DNA of 17,671 bases from Porogramme epimiltina (taxonomy: Eukaryota; Basidiomycota; Agaricomycetes; Polyporales; Polyporaceae). Positions 9,959 to 17,671 of this stretch are shown in pieces. Made by a program: the position numbers and the translations under genes. Positions within the stretch are counted from its first letter, which is position 1. Each line of letters begins with the position of its first letter. Below the pieces are notes generated by a model. That model was not told where the DNA came from. It was given only the letters and a program-made list of their open reading frames with translations, and made no database searches. Location: positions 1-17,671 of the forward strand of contig FTLJ01000256.1 in the NCBI GenBank assembly GCA_900155495.1, read 5' to 3'.

Positions 9959-10035
9959 CCTGCGGCCTCGCGCGACCCCCCGCCCGCTTCCAACAGTCCG
10001 CGCGCCCGGCCCAGCTTCTCTCCCCGGCAACGTAT

Positions 10036-10225
10036 ATGCCCGAGCCCCAGCCGATCCCGATGAGCAACCTCGACTCCAAGTACCGCGCCTCCACCCCGAG
10101 CGAACGCTCCTCTCGTGGGAACGTAGTTGATCACGACGCCCCCCATGGTGAGCAGAGCCGCTCGCCCCCTGTGTTCCCCACCCAAGCACGCCCAGACAGC
10201 CCAAGGCTGTGTGTGTCCAGCTTAG
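10036..10225 (+). other. Upstream ORF or alternative first exon of the stomatin gene
   Basis: The ATG at 10036 opens a frame encoding MPEPQPIPMSNLDSKYRAST and onward. A good donor (CATG|GTGAGC) lies at 10148. If spliced to the CAG ending at 10220, the frame stops at 10223-10225, making a 38-codon upstream ORF that ends 63 nt before the stomatin ATG. If unspliced, or spliced to the TAG ending at 10225, it runs to a stop at 10312-10314 and overlaps the stomatin ATG out of frame. If spliced to the CAG ending at 10307 (160-nt intron), it fuses in frame with the stomatin sequence at VTEDTAGPSR. The sequence does not decide between these. Confidence 0.5.
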
Positions 10226-10288
10226 GCTCCCACCTCCCCCGCACCCCTCTTCCCCCCTCTACCACCCCGCCTCTTGCGCACGCTCACC

Positions 10289-11587
10289 ATGTCCAACGGG
10301 CATACAGTTACTGAGGACACCGCAGGCCCCAGCCGCGTCACGGGCATGAAGCCCAACGGAGAGCATGTCATCAAGGTACAGCCTCTGAAGCGAAGCGAGA
10401 TGCAGGTGCGCCCGTCGGACACAGCTGCCCAATCCGTTCTTCCGTCTCATCCTCGGTGCGTCATACCCCCTATGTAGATGTCCTACGCCCAGGATCTTGG
10501 AACAGGCGAGGTGCGTCCCCAAACTGGCTTGCTTAGGGGTCTGCGCCCGCTCACGCCGTCTGGCGCGCTCTCTAGGTCACCCATGGTGTATATGGTTCCA
10601 TGCTCCAAGCGCTTGGCCAGTGCATTGGGTTCTGCGGTGCCATTCCGTGCTGCCCATGCCCTAACCCCTTCCGGGAGGTTTACCAAGGTGCGTTTCCCAT
10701 TTTTATACGCGGAGCGGAACATGGGAGGCTAGCGTGCGTGGCAGGATCCGTCGGGCTTGTTTCACGGTTCGGCCAGTTCTACAAGTCCGTCGATCCGGGT
10801 CTCGTGCAAGTCAACGTCTGCACCGAGTCTCTCCGCATCGTGGACGTCAAGATCCAGATCAGCCCCATTGGCAGGCAGAAGGTCATCACCCGCGACAACG
10901 TGGACGTCGAAATGTACGTTCCCATGCCCGCGAGACCGCAGCCGCCACTCTCCGCCGCACAACTAACGCGCGCTTCCTTTTCTCCCTCCCCCTCGCAGCG
11001 ACTCCGTCATCTACTTCCAGATCACGAACCCGTACCGCGCCGCGTTCGGCATCTCCGACCTGCGCCAGGCGCTCATCGAGCGCGCGCAGACCACGCTCCG
11101 GCACGTCGTCGGCGCGCGCATGGTGCAGTCCGTCGTGACCGAGCGCGAGGCGATCGCGTTCGAGATCGCGGAGATCGTCGGCGACGTCGCGGACAAGTGG
11201 GGCGTCGCGATCGAGGGCATCCTCATCAAGGACATCATCTTCTCGCCCGAGGTCTCCGCCTCGCTCTCGTCCGCCGCGCAGCAGAAGCGCATCGGCGAGT
11301 CCAAGGTCATCGCCGCGCGCGCCGAGGTCGACGCCGCGCGCCTCATGCGCCAGGCCGCGGACATCCTCGCGAGCCCCGCTGCGATGCAGATCCGCCAGCT
11401 CGAGGCGCTCCAGGCGATGGCCAAGAGCGCGAGCTCCAAGGTCGTCTTCGTCCCCATGCACCTCCAGAGTGAGGTCATCAGCCAGGCGTCCGGCTCCGGC
11501 GCGGGCGTCATCGCGGAGGAGAGCGGGGAGGGCGTAGGCAGCTCGGCTACCCGTGCTGGCCTGCTCAACAGCGTCGAGCATATTTAA
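10289..11587 (+). CDS. Stomatin-like SPFH/band-7 domain protein
   Basis: Exons: 10289-10405, 10478-10510, 10576-10687, 10745-10913, 10999-11587; introns of 72, 65, 57 and 85 nt (GT-AG); 339 aa. The N-terminus (MSNGHTVTED..VIKVQPLKRSEMQ) leads to a short hydrophobic, Cys-rich segment (QALGQCIGFCGAIPCCPCPNPF, about 61-82; Cys 66, 70, 75, 76, 78). The SPFH domain follows at about 88-250 (GSVGLVSRFGQFYKSVDPGL; VITRDNVDVEIDSVIYFQI). The C-terminal part is helical (AAQQKRIGESKVIAARAEVD; MRQAADILASPAAMQIRQLE). Known family: stomatins insert a hydrophobic hairpin into the inner membrane leaflet, are often palmitoylated, oligomerise and organise lipid and channel complexes. The second exon is only 33 nt. 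The start at 10289 was chosen because it opens directly into the conserved N-terminal part; an upstream start at 10036 with a 160-nt intron would give a longer N-terminus. Confidence 0.93.
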
Positions 11588-13282
11588 GTAGGTGGTTGCG
11601 CGCCGGTGATTCTGTCATTCCGTTTCGCGATCCCCCTTTCTCCGCGTTCCATCCTTTACGCCTTCACTGTCGCCTTGCGGTGATTCCCGTGGCTTACTGT
11701 GAACACTCGCGACCCCCCACTGTAATCACACCCCGGCCACTTTTGTGTTCGCCCGTATTCACCCTACTGTCTCGTCACGTTCTCGGGATGATGCTTTCGA
11801 CTGCTGATGCCCCGCCCCTATCCCCCTTGTACAATAGCTACTGTACGATGTACTCACGATGCCGCTCCCGTTATGGCTCTAATGTCACGATACCGTTATA
11901 CCCTCCCCACGGCCCTCTTGGGCGTATGTTCGGCCTTAGTCGGGTTCGACGGTTTAGTACAGCTCGGACGCGGCGGTGGTAGGCGGTGGTAGTGGTGGTA
12001 AGTCGTATTCCGCGTATGTTTCATTGAGCTGAGCCAGGCTACATTGGTGGCGCCACAGCCCCCCCCCTCTGCGCTGAGCTCACGCGAACCTGAGTCCTGA
12101 CTGCGATTCTTACGCATCGAAACGATCCGCCGCGGCGCCATCTAGGCCTGCTGGGCTCTGCTAGTGGCGACCCCACCAAGGTATGGGTGGGTTATACAGG
12201 GGCACGCCCGCACCCGCCGCCGGGACCAGAGCCACCACCAAGCAGCCTCGAGTTGCCGCGAGAGCCGGGTTCGATCAAATCCCGGCGTGCGCGCAGTTCC
12301 CGTAAAAGGGCATGGGCGCACGGCGATGTGGTCGGCGCTGTTGTGTTCAAATTCCACCCTGTCCTTCGCGCCGCGTACGGTAGGACGTGCTCGGACCCTT
12401 TGAGAGTTCTCGACCGCTGATGTACGTGTGTCAAGAGCGACGTTCGAGGTCATCATGGATAGATACTTACATGTTTCGATCGCGATGTCAGATTTTTTCG
12501 AAGCCCGTTCCTCGCTCGTTCATTTCGGGAGAGTAGGGCGAACGCGGTTCAAGGCGCGACCTCGGCCTTCCCGAACGCACGCGTCTCAGAGCCACACGCG
12601 GGCGGTCCACGCCACGCACCTGCGTCGTCGCTCGCCACGCAGCCGTCACCCCGAGAATCAATGCGCGAACACGGGGCGAACCACAAACACGCCGAAGAGG
12701 GGCACGTTCTCGCCCGCCCCGCGAGCGCGCGGGCGGACCGAGACGTTCGACATCGCGCGACCGCCCTTCGGTGGCTCCGTCACCGCCGGGAACCCCAGGC
12801 GAACCGCCCATCTGCGCGACCGCCCAGGCGCACGGAGGGGCCCGGGCGGGCGTGCTGGTGCGTCTGCGCAGCCCTCCGGGGGCGTGCGTGCAGGCGGGCT
12901 GTGGGGCGGAGTGGGTAGGGGGCCTGGCTTTAGAGCAGGCGGGGGGCTGGTGTGCGCGCGTTTGCACGCTGCCGCTTCTTTTCCTCGCCCTGCCTTTCTC
13001 CCCTTCTCCGACGGCCATCGTCGACGCCTTTGGTGCTCCTGTGCCTGCTGCTTCGCTGCGAGCATCGACGCTCTCTGTCTTCGTTCACGACCGTTCTTGG
13101 ATTCTTGACGCCTGCTACGACCGTGCAGGCCCCAACGCTCCTTCCACACCATCCACATACCGTCTCTTGCCTTCTATCCGTACAGCCTACACAAGCCTGT
13201 CCTTGACTTGGCAAACGCTATCAGTATTGAACAGGCCAACGCAATCAACACTCACGCTCATACCAAAGCCTATATCCCATTC
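11588..13282. other. Intergenic region between stomatin and the membrane-protein gene
   Basis: About 1.7 kb with no supportable gene. The first part should hold the stomatin 3' UTR. A GGT-rich run lies near 11975-12000 and a nine-C run at 12059-12067. A hairpin GCCGGG/CCCGGC with an 11-nt loop is at 12264-12286. The stretch 12540-12960 is very GC-rich. After it, pyrimidine-rich sequence (about 12970-13015 and 13130-13180) looks like a core promoter and leader for the next gene. The frame of that gene stays open for more than 100 bases upstream of its chosen ATG, so an extra 5' exon is possible. Confidence 0.5.
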
Positions 13283-15006
13283 ATGTCCGCACCAACTCTC
13301 AATGCCCCCTTCGCGCCTCGGGTGGCCGCGAGGGAAGGCGGAGAACACGACGCCAATCCTAACTCTGGACACACCGCCGCGATCGTCGGGGCCGTCGTCG
13401 GAAGCATAGCGGTCGTACTCCTCGCAGCCACAGCAGCGTGGTACAGCTTGCGCGCGCGACGGGGCGCGTCCGGGCGGGGGAGGGCGCGCGCGACAGCGCC
13501 GCGGAAGACCCAGTACGGCGAGTACGTGTACATGTCCGCGGACGCGAAGGTCGACCTTGTGGAGCAGATGGAAGGTGCGCGCAGCCGTCGCATTGTTGAG
13601 TCCGGGCGCGGCGCTGACCTCGGTCGTTGACAGAGCCGCCGAATCTCCCGCCCGCGCCCTCGCCCGCGTTCGCGCTCCCGCCGGCGGACGCGGCGCCGTC
13701 CTACTTCAGCTTTCGCGCCGCGGAGGCCGCGCGCGTCGATCATAGCCGCTCGTCGAGTCTCGCGACAACCACAACCACAACTACGACGGCGCCGGCGACG
13801 AGAAATCCACACGCGCGGAGTGGGAGCACGCAAACGCTCCTCCGATACCACAGTTACGACGCCTCCGCCTCCACGTCCGCCTCCTCCACGCCCCCTCCGG
13901 AGCCCGTGCGCTCCTCGACAGTCGGCGCCGAGTACGTGATGCGCTACAACGCGCGGCGCTCGCAGTCCGCGATGGGGACGGTCGGCACGGAGTGCCTCCT
14001 GTACGAGTTCGACTTCGAGCGCGGGCGCGCGCGCAGGGGCCTCGAGCTGGGCGCGCTCACGCGGACGTCCAGCGGCGCGTCGGACGCGAGCGCGGGCTCA
14101 GACGTTGACGCGGACACGGGGAGGGGCGGGGAGCACGAAATGGTGGTGTCCCCCGGGGGAAGCAGCGTCACGACGTTCCGCCCCCGCCGCACGTCGCCTG
14201 CCGCGGCGTCGCTGCGCTCCTTCGCATCTGTCGCAACGGAGGGGGCCACCGCGGCGTCGAGTCCTAGAACGCCTGGTGCTTCGGAGGCAGCGCGACCAAG
14301 GACGCCGACCGCGTCGCCCTTGCGCCCGTTAATGCTTGTCGGGGGCGTAGCGCGTCCGGGGACACCTACCGCGTCGGCGTCGCGCCCTCGCACGCCCCCC
14401 ATTCTCCCAACGATATACGAACCCAGCGGCTCGCAGTACGCTCGGCGGGCTGCGACCCATCCCGTGCCCGTCCTCGCGCCCCCGCCGCCGGCCCTCGCGC
14501 CGCGCCGCGACGGGCCATCGCGCGCGTCGACCCCCGACACCGATGCGTCCGCGTCCGCGTCCTCGGCCGTGGTGGAGTCGCAGCGCGCCAAGGCGCTCGC
14601 GCACACGCCGAAGCCCGCGCGGTTCTACGAGGACTCGGGCGTGCGGTTCGCGTTCAAGGACGGGGTCGCCGTTGCCGTTGCGCCCGCGAGCCCGACGCCG
14701 AGCCGGAGCGCGAGCCCGATGAGCGTGCGGAGCTTCCGGAGCATGCAGAGCCAGCCTGGAGGGTTGACGAGGGACAGGAGTGCGAGTCCGTCGCCGTATG
14801 GTGCGAGGAGGGTGCAGAGGTTGGGGTCGAAGAGGGGGAGGGAGAAGGAGGGGTATGGGTACGGATATGGATACGGATACGGGTATGGCGTGGGGTTATC
14901 GAAGAAGGAGGAGGGCTCTGGCCTGAGGGTGAGCAACAAGGCGGACAGAAGAGTTTCGGCGATGTCTGCAATGTCCGAGGTGCCGCCCATGTATACAGAG
15001 GACTGA
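13283..15006 (+). CDS. Single-pass membrane protein with long low-complexity tail and C-terminal PPxY
   Basis: Exons: 13283-13574 and 13634-15006; intron of 59 nt (GT-AG); 554 aa. A short N-terminal part of about 31 residues is followed by one membrane helix (about 32-55, AAIVGAVVGSIAVVLLAATA) and a basic stop-transfer stretch (RARRG). This matches the type of membrane segment found in SKG6-like fungal proteins. No cleavable signal peptide is seen, so an N-outside orientation is inferred. The long, presumably cytosolic tail is rich in Ser, Thr, Pro and Arg. It contains a Thr-8 run, repeated RPxTPTAS-like units, the motif RFYEDSGVRFAF, a Tyr-Gly repeat (14852-14889) and the end EVPPMYTED with a PPxY motif. 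I do not recognise a named gene. The ATG is the first good start after a pyrimidine-rich leader, but the frame is open further upstream. Confidence 0.78.
14852..14889 (+). repeat. Coding GGNTAY hexamer repeat (Tyr-Gly)n
   Basis: Six consecutive Tyr-Gly units are encoded by alternating GGN and TAY codons (tatggg, tacgga, tatgga, tacgga, tacggg, tatggc). Third bases vary, so the DNA repeat is imperfect while the peptide repeat is exact. This suggests either age or selection on the protein. Confidence 0.8.
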
Positions 15007-15803
15007 CGTCGGTTCTGGCTTCTACGGCTTTCGAGTTTCTTGAGGTATATACGTTACTCGCATGCTACTTTATTGTATCTGCTTCATAACTGGTTGTGAA
15101 GGTATCCGCGTAGTTGTTGAGCTTGACCAAGGAGTGTTTGACGCGCTTATTGGAGCCTTATTGACTGCCTATTAGCGCCAAAGGAACGACATCAAGAGCG
15201 AACCCGCGGGCTGGGCAATATTCAAAACCTCGCGGAAAGGCCTTTGTTCTGGAGCCACAGAAAATAGTGGCAGAGGGCGGTACAATTGACAATCCCCTTG
15301 CCTTTTACTAGGGGATTCCGTGTACGGCCCTCACCTCAATGCCACCTTGCCAATTTTTCAGAATACTTGAACCTCTGGTTCAGTTGTCTCTTCCTTTTTA
15401 TTTTTTGAAATTAAACACTATCTATCATTCAACTTACTCAGTCTGTCCAGCCTCAATGTGACTCGGCCCTTTCACCTTGGACCTGGGAATATGAAACTTC
15501 TATTTTGGGAAACCGGGCCCCACTCCCGGCAGCGGAAGGCGTCGCGCCGTTCCGCTCACCGTCATCCATCTCTGCCTCTTGCTTGCTTATACCTCTATCT
15601 ATTGCGCGGATATTATAGGTGCCTTCGCCTCATAGCCTGCAACGCGTCTCTGTGTCGGTTGGAGCCTGGTCAGTCTCTTCATTCCCGTCCGGATCAAGCA
15701 AAACGAGGTCAGCGGCACTCCCCCTTATACCCACCTGCTGCTGGCGGCGCCCTCCCCCCACTGGCAACACCAACCACCATTCCACCACCGACACTCGCGG
15801 ACG
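15007..15803. other. Intergenic region upstream of the coiled-coil gene
   Basis: About 0.8 kb containing the 3' UTR of the membrane-protein gene and the promoter of the next gene. It holds an 8-bp perfect hairpin with STRE-like arms (15291-15317), a second inverted repeat TGAACC-TCT-GGTTCA (15368-15382), and an AT-rich patch (15391-15430) that stands out in this GC-rich DNA. A TATTATA lies at 15611-15617, about 190 bases before the ATG. No open frame here looks coding. Confidence 0.55.
15291..15317. promoter_or_regulatory. Hairpin with inverted CCCCT/AGGGG (STRE-like) arms
   Basis: AATCCCCT (15291-15298) and AGGGGATT (15310-15317) are perfect reverse complements around an 11-nt loop. Each arm contains the five-base core CCCCT/AGGGG known in yeast as the stress response element bound by Msn2/Msn4-type zinc fingers. 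It lies about 490 bp upstream of the coiled-coil gene and about 285 bp after the previous stop. It could be a regulatory site or part of a 3' UTR structure. Confidence 0.4.
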
Positions 15804-17671
15804 ATGTCTCTAGACTCGCGCCCTCTCACCCCGGATTCTCAGCTCGCCAGTAGCTTGCATCGCGCGACGACGACGATCGACGAACTCACCCAGACGCTCA
15901 CCTCCGTCTCCCGACTATCATCCCCTGAACCTGAGAACAGCTCGTGCACGTGTTGTTGCGGGAAGGAGGAGTGCGAGACGAGCAAGGCATGGGCAGAGGT
16001 GAAAGCCAAGTTGGAGAGCAGGCTCGTTCTCAGCGCAGGTGCGTGCGGTCTTTGACAGTACTCGGCTGCGGATGGGTATTGACGGGTTGCATTGTAAGAG
16101 GTCGGACGTGCATTGCTAGAACGGCACGAAGCTCTGGTGCGCAGGCAGCGTCAGGTGAGTCAAGAGTACCGGCTTTGTTAGACGCATGCATTGATCATTC
16201 TGCACACAGAACACCACTGGTATAAACAGTGGGGCAAGGTCGGACCCTTCGGTAGATGTGCGTGTAGCGGAACTTGTCAAGCATGTGCGTATAACTTTCC
16301 ACACAATGAAATGACGTTCCTGCTGACATCCACTTTATAGAATGCCCTTCTGGAGAAGGCAAGCGTATACTATTTTGTCTCACGTAACTGCATCCTAACA
16401 GGATGTCGCAGAGACTGGCCCAAGCTCTTATGCACACTGAAGTTAGTGAAACGTCCAAGAAAGCTTTGTTACAGGACCTGGAAGAAGCGAAGACGGATGT
16501 AGCGCGACTCAGTTCCCAGAATGCTCGTGCCGTCGGCCTGGAGAACCGTCTGGCAATGGCTCTTCAAGAGAAGGACGACCTGAAACAGGAACTTGACAGT
16601 GCGACTCAACGCGCGAGATTAACCGAGTCCCGCGTTGTGTCCTACAGGGAGAAATGCGGTCAGCCTCCGCGAAGCCATTTCGTACCTGTATTCATTGCTA
16701 ACACGCGTTTGTCAGCCAAACTCCAGGCGCAAGTTGCGAGGCTACATGAGGACTTGGACGTCCAGCGATCCCACAGGCAGGAATTCTCTGAAGAGATACT
16801 GAACGATGCAAAACAGCGCCTTGAACAGCTCCAGTACCACGTACGTGGGCATCTCCCCGTAATTGTTTGACAACAGCTGATCGAAACCTTGCATTCAGCA
16901 ACTTGGCCACGCGGCTGAGGTCCGTGATTCCGAGGTGACGAAGGTCCTCGAATCCCTGGTGGCTGACAACGAGGCCCTCAAGCGCGACAACGCCGAGCTG
17001 CAGAACTTATTGGCACAAGAACGCGAGGAACTGCATACAATGCAGGAAGAGCTCGAAGAACGTCGTGCTAGCGACACCCCATTCACGCGCGGCCATCGTT
17101 TCACGCACAGTGGCGCCTCGTTCACGCTGCACGACACCTCAGGCCCACTTTCCCCCACGTTCCAGATCGGCACTGCGCCAAGTGGTTCTCCATTGCGATC
17201 TAGGCTCCAGAATGAGAAACGCGCTACGGATGGGCGATCTCTCAGCGCAGAGCGTACCTCAAGGCGGCCATTTGTATGCAATGATTCAATCTGTTCTTCT
17301 CGAACACGATGCTGACTTGAATATTTCAGGAACCACTGACACCGGAGACCGATCGACGTCCATTGTCGCCGACGGATTCTCATATCCCGGCAGGATCGAA
17401 ATGGACGTCGTTTGCTCGTCACAGATATGCTCCCTCGACCGCCAGCTATGAAGGCAGCGAAGGCAACGTTCTGTCCCCGGGACGGCCCCAGGCCCGGAAA
17501 CCTCTTTTCCTTCTTACCCGGGAGCGTGGTGTCCAAACGGACGGACCGTGGAGCGGCAATAGTAGCACATTATCTCCGTCACCTATCCCTCGCACGTTCG
17601 GCGATCATGTCTCTTCACACGAGGGCCATTCTGAATCGTCATCCCTCACGGACAACATTCATACTACTGCC
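15804..17671 (+). CDS. Coiled-coil protein of unknown function (3' partial)
   Basis: Exons: 15804-16038, 16099-16154, 16210-16284, 16341-16358, 16412-16658, 16716-16840, 16899-17273, 17330->17671; 491 residues visible and the frame open at the edge. Introns are 60, 55, 56, 53, 57, 58 and 56 nt. The start is MSLDSRPLTPDSQLASSLHR. A Cys cluster, CTCCCGKEEC (48-57), precedes helical sequence (AKLESRLVLSAEVGRALLER). A long coiled coil follows at about 115-325 (QDLEEAKTDVARLSSQNARA; LVADNEALKRDNAELQNLLA). After it the protein is Ser/Pro-rich and probably disordered, with RGVQTD near the visible end. From memory, the CCCG..AKLESRL..ERHEA layout recurs in basidiomycete hypothetical proteins. I cannot assign a function. 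The first intron uses an AAG acceptor, and the fourth is probably GC-AG. Confidence 0.82.
16341..16358 (+). other. 18-nt microexon followed by a probable GC-AG intron
   Basis: The exon encodes NALLEK between an intron ending TTTATAG (16340) and a donor. The donor is either AAG|GCAAGC at 16359 (GC-AG, intron 53 nt) or AGC|GTATAC at 16365 (GT-AG, intron 47 nt). Both keep the frame and differ by two residues (Ala-Ser). The 53-nt option fits the other introns here (52 nt or more) and gives VKHNALLEKRLAQAL, a smoother coiled-coil register. The acceptor is CGCAG at 16411, with a CTAAC branch site at 16395-16399. Confidence 0.65.

Larger units (their letters stand above)
7679..9960. other. Long stretch with no supportable gene
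   Basis: About 2.3 kb after the unknown gene. Open frames exist on both strands because the DNA is GC-rich, for example 9174-9908 on - and 9202-9957 on +, but they overlap, look compositionally random and show no recognisable family. I saw no tRNA, rRNA or transposase. Items noted inside: an imperfectly explained inverted repeat (7730-7854) with a TATAAAT at 7808-7814, a palindromic CCCACGTGGG (9189-9198), and a purine-rich tract (9703-9735). The right-hand few hundred bases should serve as the stomatin promoter. A non-coding RNA or a decayed element cannot be excluded. Confidence 0.5.

Noticed and set aside
10886..11581. Antisense 231-codon open frame over the stomatin SPFH exons
   Set aside because: It mirrors the codon bias of the stomatin sense strand and shows no independent features.
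12260..12290. T-arm-like sequence (GGGTTCGATC..AAATCCCGGC) suggesting a tRNA
   Set aside because: The loop between the G-rich and C-rich arms is 11 nt instead of 7, and no matching acceptor, D or anticodon arm is present upstream on either strand.

Overview
The window looks like nuclear DNA from a basidiomycete fungus, most likely an agaricomycete and possibly Polyporales. The evidence is GC-rich coding sequence, many small introns (mostly 52-85 nt, with GT..AG ends and CTNAC-like branch sites), and protein families that I recall as typical of that group. No taxon-marker gene is present, so the placement is inference. I reconstructed exons by hand. Each model keeps an open frame across its junctions, and total coding lengths are multiples of three.

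Layout from left to right: (1) the 3' part of a three-RRM RNA-binding protein of the Nam8/Ngr1/Csx1 type (+, 5' end outside the window); (2) converging on it, the complete eIF3b/PRT1 gene (-, 8 coding exons, 745 aa); (3) diverging from eIF3b across a 0.5-kb promoter region, a three-exon gene for a 352-aa protein of unknown function (+); (4) about 2.3 kb with no supportable gene; (5) a complete stomatin/SPFH-domain gene (+, 5 coding exons, 339 aa) with a complicated 5' leader; (6) about 1.7 kb without a supportable gene; (7) a single-pass membrane protein with a long, low-complexity, proline- and serine-rich tail and a C-terminal PPxY motif (+, 554 aa); (8) an 0.8-kb intergenic region with a STRE-like hairpin; (9) the 5' part of a coiled-coil protein of unknown function (+, at least 8 exons, 3' end outside the window).

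Two genes have housekeeping roles in RNA metabolism and translation (the RRM protein and eIF3b), and one acts in membrane organisation (stomatin). Three encode fungal proteins with no assigned function. Nothing shows that they form one pathway or a biosynthetic cluster. I see no mobile-element gene, rRNA, tRNA or CRISPR array. The most interesting points are about RNA processing: a GC-AG intron inside RRM2 of a splicing-type RNA-binding protein, a second probable GC-AG intron next to an 18-nt microexon in the coiled-coil gene, and alternative leader structures at the stomatin gene. I did not find a convincing new multi-gene system.
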